DNA of 51,963 nt from NCBI GenBank assembly GCA_009920765.1, contig RFZJ01000021.1, positions 1 through 51,963 of the forward strand, in the 5' to 3' direction. This document shows positions 33,624 to 43,796 of the stretch, in pieces. Positions within the stretch are counted from its first letter, which is position 1. The number at the start of each line of letters is the position of its first letter. Below the pieces are notes generated by a model. That model worked only from the letters and a program-made list of their open reading frames with translations. It was not told the DNA's origin and ran no database searches. This stretch comes from Planctomycetota bacterium. Its GTDB lineage: Bacteria; Planctomycetota; Planctomycetia; Gemmatales; Gemmataceae. Made by a program: the position numbers and the translations under genes.

Positions 33624-34178
33624 ATGAATCGCCCTGGTATCACCGAGGATGGAAGTGCCCCATTGAAGTTGGATAATAATCAGTCCAATGGTGAGCGGTT
33701 ATTGGCGACCTTTAATGAAATAAGGGACGAGTTGACTAGTTCACTTTGGTTTATTCTTGGGAATAAAGATGATGCCCATGATATCGCACAAGATGCGTTT
33801 CTACGGTGCTGGAAAAAACAAGACGCCCTGCCCGATGTGTTAAACCTTAAAGCGTGGATTTTCAAGGTGGCAATCAATGCCGCCAAGGATCTTCGTAAGA
33901 GTGCATGGAAGCGGAAAACAAGAACAATGCCTGAAGAGGATGTCATGATGTATAAAACTGCTGTTTCTCCCTTGGAATCGCTGCAAGAAAACGAAATGGT
34001 CGAACAATTACGAGCGGCGCTCATGAGTCTTCGGCCTGAAGAAAAAGAAGTTTTTCTGCTAAGGCAAAACGCTGATATGACATATGAACAAATTGCTGAA
34101 TCAGCAAACCGGCCCATAGGCACCATTAAAACCCAGATGCGCTCTGCGCTTCAAAAATTGAAGGTGGCTCTTTCCTGA
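33624..34178 (+). CDS. ECF-family RNA polymerase sigma factor
   Basis: A 184-residue sigma factor with regions 2 and 4 only. Region 2 includes GNKDDAHDIAQDAFLRCWKK and AWIFKVAINAAKDLRKS (core and -10 recognition); region 4 is LRPEEKEVFLLRQNADMTYE followed by a helix-turn-helix IAESANRPIGTIKTQMRSAL. A short Asn-rich N-terminal extension precedes. The next gene, 50 bases downstream, begins with an anti-sigma zinc-binding motif, so the pair is a sigma/anti-sigma unit. The 235-base divergent region 33389-33623 has no clear consensus promoter that I can name. Confidence 0.93.
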   Translation: MNRPGITEDGSAPLKLDNNQSNGERLLATFNEIRDELTSSLWFILGNKDDAHDIAQDAFLRCWKKQDALPDVLNLKAWIFKVAINAAKDLRKSAWKRKTRTMPEEDVMMYKTAVSPLESLQENEMVEQLRAALMSLRPEEKEVFLLRQNADMTYEQIAESANRPIGTIKTQMRSALQKLKVALS

Positions 34179-34228
34179 TTTTAAATTCTTATTAGCGGTC
34201 AACAAATTATTTGCGGGAGATTTCTAAA

Positions 34229-37200
34229 ATGTGGAATTGTGTGAATACTGAAGATAAACTTCTCGAATTCCTTTATGGCTTGCTTGATGATAAGGATCAA
34301 TCCTTGCTTTCCACGCATTGCGCTGAATGCGTGGTTTGTGGCGAAAAGCTTAAGAAGGCCCAGTCTCAAAAAGATATTTTGGTTAAAGCTTCGAAGGCTC
34401 AATTTCCAGAAGTTAAATTCACCCCGCCAAAAGATAACTCAAACAACAATCAGCAGGCAAAAATACTGCAGTACGGCGCAACGGCTGTGCCCGGAATGCA
34501 AAACGCCCGTATCTGGATGTGGTTGGCTGCGTCTTTTCTTATCCTTGGTATCGGCATCCCCGCAGGTCTCGGTATTTATGATTTTATTGGTAATTCCACG
34601 ATTGTAGAACATCACAGGCAGTATGCTTCCAGAGTTCAATCCGACTTTGAGGCAAAAGCTAATATAGTGGCTCAGTTGCAAAACGAAGGCATGGCAAAGG
34701 TTAACCAAGCCACCGAAGAGATACAAAAAAAGCAGCTCAAGGTTTTGGTTACAGGGCCTGCGACTTTGCAACCTGGTGCCCCCAACAGTTATCAAATTCT
34801 TACGCGTGACAATTTGAGCAGGCCCGTCGAGGCACGGGTTGAAGCTTTTGTTGAAGACAAGGCAAATCCAGGCAATAGATTTCCGGTTGCATCCCAGCTT
34901 ACCAGGCAGGGGCAATTGCAAATTGTTGTCCCCCCAGATTTGCCCCTGCGCGCTGGCAGTAATCCCACGCTTATTGTTTCAGCAAAAAGAGAATCAGGAG
35001 CACAACTTGAAATCAAGGAAGGCCTGCAACTTGCCTCAGCCGTTTATGTTGCACATCTTTCAACTGATAAACCGATGTACCAACCTGGCGAAACCGTTTA
35101 TTTTCGTGCTTTGGTCTTGGAGCGTTTCAGCTTGAGGCCTCCCCACGAAGATTTTGCCCTTAGTTTTGTTTTAACAACGCCTACGCAGGAACAAAAGGTT
35201 GTAGGGCAGGGTGGAGGTGGGATTTCACGAACCGATAAACCCACCGAGTTGATAAAGGGCCCTGATGGCAAGCCTTTAAAGGGGGTTGGGTCGGGTGCTT
35301 TTTTAATTGACCCGGCCGCTCCGGGTGGTGAATACACCCTCACAGTCAAGGATCAGTCAGGCCGTTTCCCCGATCAGGTTCGTAAGTTTATTGTTAACAG
35401 ATATCAAAAGTCTAATATCAACAAAGAGCTTGATTTTAATCGCAGGTCTTATGGGCCGGGCGATGAGGTTGTTGCCAACTGTAAGGCGGTTTCAGCAGAT
35501 GGCAAACCCTTATCGAGTAAGCCGGTGCTTGCTTCAATTAATTTGGATGGCGTCCAAATTGGCGTTGATGGAAATCCAAGCCCTAATCAGGTTCGTTTTC
35601 AAACTGATTCTATGGGAAGGGTTGCATTAAAGTTTAAGCTTCCCGCAGTTATTCAAAAAGGTTTGGCCAGTATTTCCGTGGTGTTTGATGATGGGGGAAA
35701 TACCGAAACCCTGGTCAAGCCTGTTCCTGTAGTTGTCAACAAGCTGGATCTGGAGTTTTTTCCTGAGGGCGGGGACTTGATTCAAGGGTTAAAAAGCCGG
35801 GTTTATTTTCAAGCAAAAACGCCTTTGGGCAAGCCTGCCGATGTGGTTGCCTCTGTTTTTGAAAATGGCGTTGAGATTTTGAATCAGGTTAAAACCCTTA
35901 CTGATGATAAAGAGCCCGGGATTAATCAGGGGTTGGGGAAGTTTGACCTTACACCGAAAAAAGATGCCATTTATGAAGTGAAAATAACAAGTCCTGCTGG
36001 CATGGCAGGCAGTTTTAAATTGCCGGCTATTAAAGAGACGGGAACCGTTTTGCGCATGGTTGATAACATTGTCAAACCGGGCCAACCTGTAAAGGTTGAA
36101 GTGAATTCAACCATTAAATCCCGACTGATGGTGGGCGTGTATTGCAGAGGTCGGTTGTTGGAATCAGTTTATCTGGACCAAGGCAGGACTTCTGCAGACA
36201 TCAATCTTTCCGACCCTATTGGTGGAGTTTGCAGGGTGACAGTTTTTGAAGAGCGCCTTGCTGTTCCTGGAACCAGAACTCTTGTTCCTGTTGCAGAAAG
36301 GCTCTTTTTTAGAACTCCCGCGGAATCGCTAAGAATCAAGTTGATCCCCGACCAAGCTGGTTATGTACCCGGCCAGAAGGTTAAGCTTAAAATTGAAACT
36401 TCTGACGAGTTAAGCAAGCTGGCATCTTCGGTTATCATGCTTGGGGTTGTGGATCGCAGTGTGTTAACCATGGCGGACGAAAAAACCGCCCGCACCATGC
36501 CCACTCATTTTCTTCTAACCACGGAAATTCGCAAGTCCCAGGATCTTGAATACTCTGATGTTTTGCTGGGCGAGCATCCAAGGGCCTCCGAGGCCCTGGA
36601 TTTATTGCTTGGTTCGCAGGGTTGGCGCCGGTTCGCAGAGCAGGATCCCTCCAAGTTTAGACAAATGCATAAGGAAGAAGCGGATAATTTGCTCGTTACC
36701 ATCGGCCAGTCCTCTACTCAATCCAAAGATCTTGCAATGGAACCTGTAAATAAGATTTTCGCGGAGTATCAGAAAAAAATTAATGAAGCACAGGCTGAAT
36801 CTGATAAGGCGCTTCAGGCCAAGAATGCCCTGGAGCCTTCTCCTGCGGTTCTTTTAGCCATGAGCAGATTAGATAATTGGAATAACTTCTTTGATGCATT
36901 GCTACAGAATCTGCGCAAAGTAATTGGCGCCTTGATTGTTTTAATTGCAGCCTATCTTGGAATAAGGGGCTTGATGATTCGTAGAACAAGTCGCGTGGTT
37001 GCTGCTGTTGGGGTTGGCATTCTGGGTATCGGCCTTATGTTGTTCTCCTTGGGAAGCATGGTGAATCAGCCCCTTCAATTTGCATTTATGGGAGGAAATG
37101 CAGCGCCTAGACCAGGAGTAGCCGTTGAAGCAATGAAGATGGACATGCCCCGCATGAATGAGGTTGCTAAAGAGATTGAGATGGCTGCCATGCCTTTGCC

Positions 37201-39739
37201 ATTGGCGATGAGGGCTGACAACAATGTGGGTGGTTTTAATGGTTTGAATCAAGCACCAGGCATTGCGGGAAATTTCAATGCCAAGCCTAAAATGATGGCA
37301 AATAAGAACGGCATTTTGAATGCTGATAAAAAGCTTTTTAATAACGATGGTTTTGCAAACCCAAGGGATTTGGATGACAATCAAGACCGCAATAACAATC
37401 GAAAACAAGCATTGATAGGCCAAGCCGAGCAGGCAAAGCCGCAAGCCCAGTTAAGGCAGCAAGAACCACTTATGGGTTTGGAAAAAAATGCATTTGGAAG
37501 GCCCGCTGCTGCTGCTCCCATGCGAATGCTTCAGGCTCAATTGGTAATGTCGCCCATGGTTGTTCGCGAGTATGCCCATGAAAGAACGCAAGGAGAAAGG
37601 TCTGAACTTCGAACCGATTTTTCTGAAACCCTTTGTTGGAAGCCCTTCATTATTTCAGAAGATGGTAAAGCCGAGGCTGTTTTCGACTTGAGTGATTCCG
37701 TCACCAGTTTTACAGCTACCGCATTTGCCAACACCCTCGATGGCAGGCTCGGATCTGCAAAAATTGTTTTGGAATCGCGCCTTCCACTTGTGTTGCAACC
37801 CAAGATCCCACTTGAGATCTCTGCGGGTGACGAGGTGGTTATACCACTTGCCATTACCAGTAATTCTAATGAAAAAAGAACTGCAAATGTAAACCTGGAA
37901 CGATTTGATGGCTTCAAGCTTTTACAGGGGCAGGAAAATCAGACTCTTGAGCTTCAGCCTAATCAAACTTTGCGAAAGCTTTATAAATTCAAGCCTGAGA
38001 TCGTGGATGGTGAAATTGCACTTGGATTTAATGGGAAAGTGCAGGGTTTTGCACAAGATGCAATCAGGCATAACATCAAGGTTTCATCTTCGGGGTTTCC
38101 CGTGGCGCAAGCATACAGCGATACATTGGAAGGATCGATGGTTTCAAAAATCAAATTGCCCGAATCGATCATACCGGGAACCTTGAAAGTTAATGCCAGG
38201 GTATATCCTTCGGTGCTTGCGGATCTTCAAAAAGGCTTGGAGGGCTTGCTTAGGGAACCTCATGGTTGTTTTGAGCAAACCTCTACAACCAACTATCCGA
38301 ATCTTCTGGTTTTGGATTATTTGCGAGAGAGCAACCAGAATAATCCGGAGCTTGAAAAACGGGCCTTGACCCTTCTTGAAAATGGGTATGCCAAGCTCAT
38401 TGCATTTGAATGCATGAATGGGCAGAACAAGAAGCAGGGTTACGAATGGTTTGGTGGCACGGCTCCCGCTCACGAGGCGTTGACCGCATACGGATTGTTG
38501 CAATTCCGCGATATGAGCAGGGTTATGAATGTGGATCAAACCATGGTCAAGCGCACCCAGGACTACATCATGGGGCAGCGTGATGGCAACGGTGGTTTTA
38601 AACGCAATCCGCGGGCATTGGATTCTTTTGGCCGTGCCCCTGATGATATTACCAATGCCTACATTGTTTGGTCCTTGACCGAAAGCGGTAAAAGTGATGA
38701 TGTTTCCAAAGAGCTTTCTTCTCTCAAAGAAAAAGCGGAGAAGTCCAGTGATCCGTATTTCCTGGCTTTGGTAGCCAATTCACTTTTAAACCGGGATGAT
38801 CGTGCCACGGCATTAAACCTGCTTAAAAAGCTGGTTTCTGCTCAGAAAGCAGATGGGCATTTGGTTGCTGAAAAAACCAGTATCACCGGGTCTGCAGGGG
38901 TAAGTCTTGAAGTGGAAACAACGGCGCTGGCAATACTTGCCCTTTTAAAAGCCAATGAACCAGAGTTTAATCTTCCCGTTCGAAATGCAATTGCCTGGGT
39001 TGGCAAACAAAGGAATGGAAGTGGTGCTTTTGGTTCAACACAATCCACTATTCTTGCCTTGAAGGCACTTATTGCTTTTACCAAGGCCAACAAAAAGACT
39101 GCCGAGGCCGGTGAAGTTCGCCTGTTCCTTGGAAATGAAGAAATGTCGAAGGTTGTTTTTGCTGCGGGGGCAACCGATGTTATGGAGCTTAAGCTTCCCA
39201 ACCCTGAAAAGATTTTAAAACCAGGGGAAAATATTGTTCGTTTGGAAGTTACTGGGAAAAACATTTTCCCTGCAACCCTAAGTTGGACTTATAACACCCT
39301 TAAGCCCGCAGCCGAGTCGAAGCTTCCTCTAGGTATTGAAACCCAGCTTAGCGCTGAAAAAGCCAACGAGGGGGATACGCTGCAATTAAAGTTGAAGGTT
39401 AGGAATAATGAAAAGAAAGGTCAGGGCATGGCAGTGGCGATTGTGGGATTACCTGCAGGGTTATCTTTGCCCGAGGATTTCAAACAATTAAAACAGATGT
39501 GCCTTGTGCCAGAGGATGGTTCCCGATCTTCTTTAAGTGCATTTGAAGTTTTGGGCAGGGAGTTGGTTCTGTATTGGCGCGACATGGCGCCCGAACAGAA
39601 TATCGAATTGAATCTAGATTTGATTTCCAGGGTTCCCGGGAGTTACAGCGGGCAGGCATCACGTGCTTACCTTTACTACAATCCGGAGCTTAAGCATTGG
39701 GTAGAACCCTTGAAGGTTGCAATTACCCCCAAAGATTAG
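34229..39739 (+). CDS. Anti-sigma zinc-finger / alpha-2-macroglobulin fusion membrane protein
   Basis: A 1836-residue protein. Residues 1-42 hold an anti-sigma zinc motif H30-x3-C34-x2-C37. A transmembrane helix follows at about 95-117. Then come macroglobulin (MG) domains, including STDKPMYQPGETVYFRALVL, typical of MG2. Two close helices at about 898-916 and 925-945, joined by a basic IRGLMIRRTSR loop (cytosolic by the positive-inside rule), interrupt the macroglobulin. A low-complexity Met/Asn/Gln-rich stretch (about 960-1110) could be the bait region. The A2M core (WKPFIISEDGKAEAVFDLSD), the thioester site GCFEQ (Cys1347, Gln1350), an alpha-toroid domain and a receptor-binding-like end (YLYYNPELKHW) follow. 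ATG at 34229 has GGGAG nine bases upstream. The pair with the ECF gene suggests envelope protease sensing. Confidence 0.9.
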   Translation: MWNCVNTEDKLLEFLYGLLDDKDQSLLSTHCAECVVCGEKLKKAQSQKDILVKASKAQFPEVKFTPPKDNSNNNQQAKILQYGATAVPGMQNARIWMWLAASFLILGIGIPAGLGIYDFIGNSTIVEHHRQYASRVQSDFEAKANIVAQLQNEGMAKVNQATEEIQKKQLKVLVTGPATLQPGAPNSYQILTRDNLSRPVEARVEAFVEDKANPGNRFPVASQLTRQGQLQIVVPPDLPLRAGSNPTLIVSAKRESGAQLEIKEGLQLASAVYVAHLSTDKPMYQPGETVYFRALVLERFSLRPPHEDFALSFVLTTPTQEQKVVGQGGGGISRTDKPTELIKGPDGKPLKGVGSGAFLIDPAAPGGEYTLTVKDQSGRFPDQVRKFIVNRYQKSNINKELDFNRRSYGPGDEVVANCKAVSADGKPLSSKPVLASINLDGVQIGVDGNPSPNQVRFQTDSMGRVALKFKLPAVIQKGLASISVVFDDGGNTETLVKPVPVVVNKLDLEFFPEGGDLIQGLKSRVYFQAKTPLGKPADVVASVFENGVEILNQVKTLTDDKEPGINQGLGKFDLTPKKDAIYEVKITSPAGMAGSFKLPAIKETGTVLRMVDNIVKPGQPVKVEVNSTIKSRLMVGVYCRGRLLESVYLDQGRTSADINLSDPIGGVCRVTVFEERLAVPGTRTLVPVAERLFFRTPAESLRIKLIPDQAGYVPGQKVKLKIETSDELSKLASSVIMLGVVDRSVLTMADEKTARTMPTHFLLTTEIRKSQDLEYSDVLLGEHPRASEALDLLLGSQGWRRFAEQDPSKFRQMHKEEADNLLVTIGQSSTQSKDLAMEPVNKIFAEYQKKINEAQAESDKALQAKNALEPSPAVLLAMSRLDNWNNFFDALLQNLRKVIGALIVLIAAYLGIRGLMIRRTSRVVAAVGVGILGIGLMLFSLGSMVNQPLQFAFMGGNAAPRPGVAVEAMKMDMPRMNEVAKEIEMAAMPLPLAMRADNNVGGFNGLNQAPGIAGNFNAKPKMMANKNGILNADKKLFNNDGFANPRDLDDNQDRNNNRKQALIGQAEQAKPQAQLRQQEPLMGLEKNAFGRPAAAAPMRMLQAQLVMSPMVVREYAHERTQGERSELRTDFSETLCWKPFIISEDGKAEAVFDLSDSVTSFTATAFANTLDGRLGSAKIVLESRLPLVLQPKIPLEISAGDEVVIPLAITSNSNEKRTANVNLERFDGFKLLQGQENQTLELQPNQTLRKLYKFKPEIVDGEIALGFNGKVQGFAQDAIRHNIKVSSSGFPVAQAYSDTLEGSMVSKIKLPESIIPGTLKVNARVYPSVLADLQKGLEGLLREPHGCFEQTSTTNYPNLLVLDYLRESNQNNPELEKRALTLLENGYAKLIAFECMNGQNKKQGYEWFGGTAPAHEALTAYGLLQFRDMSRVMNVDQTMVKRTQDYIMGQRDGNGGFKRNPRALDSFGRAPDDITNAYIVWSLTESGKSDDVSKELSSLKEKAEKSSDPYFLALVANSLLNRDDRATALNLLKKLVSAQKADGHLVAEKTSITGSAGVSLEVETTALAILALLKANEPEFNLPVRNAIAWVGKQRNGSGAFGSTQSTILALKALIAFTKANKKTAEAGEVRLFLGNEEMSKVVFAAGATDVMELKLPNPEKILKPGENIVRLEVTGKNIFPATLSWTYNTLKPAAESKLPLGIETQLSAEKANEGDTLQLKLKVRNNEKKGQGMAVAIVGLPAGLSLPEDFKQLKQMCLVPEDGSRSSLSAFEVLGRELVLYWRDMAPEQNIELNLDLISRVPGSYSGQASRAYLYYNPELKHWVEPLKVAITPKD

Positions 39740-39860
39740 CGGAAGTCAGGATAAAGTGTTTGGAATGTAAAAAGTTGCGTATTAGACAATAATTACAGGT
39801 GGTTTTGCGGTGCATTCTTCCTGGAAGGCGTCACTTCTTGGAATCCTGCGCTCTTTCTTT

Positions 39861-39891
39861 TTGACTTACCCAAGTTAACTTCGTAAATAAT
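39861..39891 (+). promoter_or_regulatory. Candidate promoter for ppdK
   Basis: TTGACT (39861-39866) is followed by TAAATA after 17 bases or AATAAT (39886-39891) after 19. The start codon is about 98 bases downstream. The rest of the 249-base gap shows nothing else clear. Confidence 0.45.
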
Positions 39892-39988
39892 GAGTTATAG
39901 CTTTAAAAGGATTATTTCCTTTTTAGGGACTGAGTTGGACTCGGTTAGCAGGAGCTAAACGCTAAAGAAACATAGGGGTTATGATATT

Positions 39989-42748
39989 ATGAGCACGAAG
40001 TATGTTTATTATTTTGGTGGTACCAGTTCTGACGGCCGTTCAGACATGAAAAATTTGCTTGGTGGGAAGGGTGCCAATCTTGCAGAAATGTGCAATATTG
40101 GGTTGCCTGTGCCTGCCGGTTTCACCATTACCACAGAGGTTTGCACCTACTTTTACGATAATAATCGTCGCTACCCTGACACATTAAAAGCCCAAATTGA
40201 AGAAGCCCTTAAGAAAACCGAAGTAGAAATGGGTGCCAAGTTTGGCGATCCAGAAAACCCCCTGTTGGTTTCCTGCCGTAGCGGTGCCAGAGTTTCCATG
40301 CCCGGTATGATGGATACTGTTTTAAATATTGGTCTTAATGAACAAACGCTTAAAGGCTTGATCAAGAAAACTGGCAACGAGCGTTTTGCCTGGGATAGTT
40401 ACCGCAGATTCGTGCAGATGTATGGCGATGTGGTGTTGGGTATGAAGCCACAAACCAAGGAGGATGAAGATCCATTCGAGCATCTCCTGCACAAAATGAA
40501 AAAGAAAAAGGGTGTGCATCTTGACAACGAATTAGACACAGATGATTTAAAGAAATTAGTCAAACAGTTCAAGAAGGCTGTTTTTGAACGAACGGGCAAA
40601 GACTTCCCTGATGATCCGATGGAACAAATGCTCGAAGCGGTTGGAGCCGTTTTCCAGTCATGGGGCAATGATCGTGCGGTTGTTTACCGCAGGCAGTACA
40701 ACTACCCACATGATTGGGGCACCGCCGCAAACATCTGCTCAATGGTGTTTGGAAACATGGGAGATGACTGTGCAACTGGCGTGGCATTTACAAGAGATCC
40801 CGCCACTGGTGAAAAGGTTTTCTATGGCGAATACCTAATCAATGCCCAGGGTGAAGACGTGGTTGCGGGTATTCGTACCCCCAACAAAATTGCTGAACTT
40901 AAAATCGCAATGCCTGAAGTTTATAAGCAGCTTGACGATATCCGCAATAAGTTGGAAAAACATTACCGTGATGTTCAGGACATCGAATTCACTGTTCAAA
41001 AGGGTAAGCTTTGGATGCTTCAAACCCGCAATGGCAAGAGGACCGGCTTTGCTGGCGTTCGTTTTGCCGTTGATATGGTTCACGAAGGCTTGATCACCAA
41101 GGAAGAAGCAATCTCTGCAGGCCGTATTCCACCAGATGATTTGAATCAGCTTCTCCAGCCCATCTTCGATCCGGAAGCTAAACGCAAGGCAGTTGAAGAA
41201 GGCAGATTGCTGGCTACAGGCATTAATGCAGGTCCAGGCGCAGCAACCGGTAAAATCAAGTTCTACGCCGATGATGCTGAAGCTTATGTGAATAGCTTTA
41301 CTCGCGATGCCAACGGTAAGTTGCCTGAAGATGCGCAAGTGGTTCTTGTTCGTCAGGAAACAAGCCCTGAGGATATTCGTGGCATGCAGGTTGCAACCGG
41401 GATTCTTACCGCATTTGGTGGTGCTTCCAGCCATGCTGCCTTGGTTAGTCGCCAAATGGGCAAGGTTTGTATTGTAGGCTGTGGTGACCTGAAGATTGAT
41501 TACAAGAAGCGAACTGTAACTGCGGGTGGAAAAACCTTGAATGAAGGCGATTGGATAGCAATCGATGGTTTTTCTGGCGAAGTGATGCAAGGTAAGGTTG
41601 CAACCAAGCCCAGCGAAGTCGTGCAGGTTTTGATTTCCAAGACCATGAAGCCTGAAGAATCCAAGGTTTACCAGCAGTTTGCTGAGCTTATGAGCTGGGC
41701 TGATGGCGTGCGAAAGTTGAAAGTTCGCACCAACGCAGATCAACCAGATCAGGCGGCTGCAGCGATTGCTTTTGGTGCCGAAGGTATTGGTCTTTGCCGA
41801 ACCGAACACATGTTTTTCGATCATATCCTGCCAATGCGCGAGATGATTCTTTCCAGCAACTCGGAGCAACGAAAAGCAGCATTGGCAAAGCTTTTGGAAT
41901 TTCAAAGAAGCGATTTCGCTGGCATTTTCAGAGCCATGAAGGGTAAGCCCGTTACCATCAGAACTTTGGATCCACCACTTCACGAATTCCTTCCTGCCCT
42001 TGATCAAAAAGACAAGCAGAAAGAAGTTGCCAAGATGATTGGTGTTAGCCCTAAATCCATTGAGAAGCGCATCAAGGAACTGCATGAGTTAAACCCCATG
42101 CTTGGTTTCCGGGGCTGCAGGTTGGGTAATGTTTTTCCTGAAATCACAGAAATGCAGGCTCGTGCGATTATCGAGGCTGCTTGTGATGTAGCCAAGGAAG
42201 GGATTGCAGTTGAACCTGAAATCATGATTCCTCTTGTTGGCTTCCTCCCAGAACTTAAAGCCCAGGTTAAATTGGTGCATGCCATTGCTGAAAAGGTCTT
42301 TGCTGAGAAAGGCACCAAGGTTAAATACCTTGTCGGAACGATGATTGAGTTGCCGCGCGCTTGTGTGGCGGCTGCTGAAATCGCAACCGAAGCCGAGTTC
42401 TTCAGCTTTGGCACCAATGATCTTACCCAGACAACTTTGGGTATCAGCCGTGATGATTACGGTAGCTTTATCCGTCATTACATCGAAAATGATCTTGTGA
42501 AGAAAGATCCTTTCCAAGTAATTGATTTCGATGGTGTGGGAACGCTTATGAAAATTGGCGTGGAAAAAGGCCGGTCCGTGAAGTCCGATCTTAAGATTGG
42601 TATTTGTGGCGAGCATGGTGGAGAACCTGATTCGGTCAAGTTCTGCCATCGTATTGGCTTGAACTATGTAAGTTGCAGTCCGTTCAGGGTGCCAATCGCC
42701 CGTTTGGCTGCAGCACAGGCCGTGCTTGAAGATAAGAACAAGAAGTAA
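39989..42748 (+). CDS. ppdK: Pyruvate, phosphate dikinase
   Basis: Interconverts pyruvate, ATP and phosphate with phosphoenolpyruvate, AMP and pyrophosphate, so it allows PEP formation or pyrophosphate-linked glycolysis. At 919 residues it is slightly longer than the family norm (about 880) owing to an insert rich in Lys and Asp near 165-190. The N-terminal ATP-grasp domain begins LLGGKGANLAEM; the swivelling domain has the phospho-His GGASSHAALVSRQMG (His482); the C-terminal PEP domain has GLCRTEHMFF and GICGEHGGEP with the catalytic Cys873. The ATG is 11 bases after GGGG. A strong terminator follows it. Confidence 0.96.
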   Translation: MSTKYVYYFGGTSSDGRSDMKNLLGGKGANLAEMCNIGLPVPAGFTITTEVCTYFYDNNRRYPDTLKAQIEEALKKTEVEMGAKFGDPENPLLVSCRSGARVSMPGMMDTVLNIGLNEQTLKGLIKKTGNERFAWDSYRRFVQMYGDVVLGMKPQTKEDEDPFEHLLHKMKKKKGVHLDNELDTDDLKKLVKQFKKAVFERTGKDFPDDPMEQMLEAVGAVFQSWGNDRAVVYRRQYNYPHDWGTAANICSMVFGNMGDDCATGVAFTRDPATGEKVFYGEYLINAQGEDVVAGIRTPNKIAELKIAMPEVYKQLDDIRNKLEKHYRDVQDIEFTVQKGKLWMLQTRNGKRTGFAGVRFAVDMVHEGLITKEEAISAGRIPPDDLNQLLQPIFDPEAKRKAVEEGRLLATGINAGPGAATGKIKFYADDAEAYVNSFTRDANGKLPEDAQVVLVRQETSPEDIRGMQVATGILTAFGGASSHAALVSRQMGKVCIVGCGDLKIDYKKRTVTAGGKTLNEGDWIAIDGFSGEVMQGKVATKPSEVVQVLISKTMKPEESKVYQQFAELMSWADGVRKLKVRTNADQPDQAAAAIAFGAEGIGLCRTEHMFFDHILPMREMILSSNSEQRKAALAKLLEFQRSDFAGIFRAMKGKPVTIRTLDPPLHEFLPALDQKDKQKEVAKMIGVSPKSIEKRIKELHELNPMLGFRGCRLGNVFPEITEMQARAIIEAACDVAKEGIAVEPEIMIPLVGFLPELKAQVKLVHAIAEKVFAEKGTKVKYLVGTMIELPRACVAAAEIATEAEFFSFGTNDLTQTTLGISRDDYGSFIRHYIENDLVKKDPFQVIDFDGVGTLMKIGVEKGRSVKSDLKIGICGEHGGEPDSVKFCHRIGLNYVSCSPFRVPIARLAAAQAVLEDKNKK

Positions 42749-42775
42749 TCTTCCATTATTGTGATTGGAATACAT

Positions 42776-42810
42776 AAAAAAAGCTTCCCTGATAAAGGGA
42801 AGCTTTTTTT
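42776..42810 (+). terminator. Rho-independent terminator after ppdK
   Basis: AAAAAAGCTTCCCT and AGGGAAGCTTTTTTT form a perfect stem around GATAA, with the U tract within the second arm. Confidence 0.92.
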
Positions 42811-42812
42811 CG

Positions 42813-42841
42813 TTTACATGCTAATGGAGTCAATATAAAAT
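42813..42841 (+). promoter_or_regulatory. Sigma-70-type promoter for the DUF1559 gene
   Basis: TTTACA (42813-42818), a 17-base spacer and TAAAAT (42836-42841), each five of six to consensus, lie directly behind the ppdK terminator and 43 bases before the ATG. Confidence 0.55.
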
Positions 42842-42884
42842 CATATATCAATTATTCATATCTTTCTTTTTTAGGGTGTTCACC

Positions 42885-43796
42885 ATGGTTTTCAAATCTC
42901 ATAGGAATGAAAGGCTTCTAGGGTTTACTCTTATTGAGTTGTTGGTGGTTATCGCCATCATTGCGATATTGATTGGTTTGTTATTACCTGCGGTGCAGAA
43001 AGTGCGTGAGGCAGCAGCTCGGGCGCAATGTGCCAACAATTTTAAGCAAATTGGGCTGGCAACCCATAATCATCATGATGCATATAATGTTCTGCCTTCA
43101 GGTGGAATTGGTTGGACTGACGCTATTCCAGAATTCACAGCAGTGGGAAACCCTGTGGGTGGCACTGGCCAAAAAGCAGGGTCACTTTATCAAATTCTTC
43201 CTTATATTGAGCAGGCTTCCGTATGGAAAGGCGCAGGCGGCACAACCATTGCTGAGTGTCAAATTAATGTAATCAAGGCGGTCATCAAAATTTACTTCTG
43301 TCCTAGTCGGCGATCTCCTGCCGCCTTACCTCCTAACGGAAGTTGGTACGGGCCTGCTGGGACTTATGAACATGGCCCCACTGATTATGCATCCTCCAAC
43401 AACAATACCAATGCAAATGATGGTACCAATGGGGCCATCGTTTATGGTTATACGGGTTTGAAACTAGGGAATGTAACAGACGGGACTTCGAATACCTTGA
43501 TGTTTGGCGAAAAGCGGATGGATATTACCAATTTGGGGGCATATCAAAGCGATGATAATGAAGGCTACGCCACTGGTTGGGATCATGATGTTGCAAGAAC
43601 AACCAATGCCCTGCCACAGGCCGATGCTAAGCTAGGAACAGGTATGGGCGGTAACATATTTGGTTCCTCCCATTCTGGTGGCGCCAATTATGTCATGGTT
43701 GATGGTAGTGTTCGTTTTATCAATTACAGTATAACCCTGGCATCCTTTCAAGCTCTGGGAACCGTTGGAAAAGGTGATCTCAACAATGATTATTAA
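42885..43796 (+). CDS. DUF1559 pseudopilin-like protein (H-x9-DG type)
   Basis: A 303-residue exported protein. The N-terminus is a class III prepilin signal: a short basic leader ending in Gly13, then [20 protein letters not shown], with Glu at position 5 of the mature protein. It continues with the planctomycete DUF1559 pattern: [26 protein letters not shown]-x-H in the next helix, and near the end [14 protein letters not shown], the H-x9-DG motif. Planctomycetes carry dozens of such genes. ATG at 42885 with AGGG nine bases upstream is used; a GTG at 42876 is less likely. The product should be cleaved by a prepilin peptidase and inserted in the envelope. Confidence 0.95.
   Translation: MVFKSHRNERLLGFTLIELLVVIAIIAILIGLLLPAVQKVREAAARAQCANNFKQIGLATHNHHDAYNVLPSGGIGWTDAIPEFTAVGNPVGGTGQKAGSLYQILPYIEQASVWKGAGGTTIAECQINVIKAVIKIYFCPSRRSPAALPPNGSWYGPAGTYEHGPTDYASSNNNTNANDGTNGAIVYGYTGLKLGNVTDGTSNTLMFGEKRMDITNLGAYQSDDNEGYATGWDHDVARTTNALPQADAKLGTGMGGNIFGSSHSGGANYVMVDGSVRFINYSITLASFQALGTVGKGDLNNDY

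Noticed and set aside
40835..42085. 416-codon minus-strand frame inside ppdK
   Set aside because: Antisense to highly conserved coding sequence, His/Asn/Phe-rich, no domain features.
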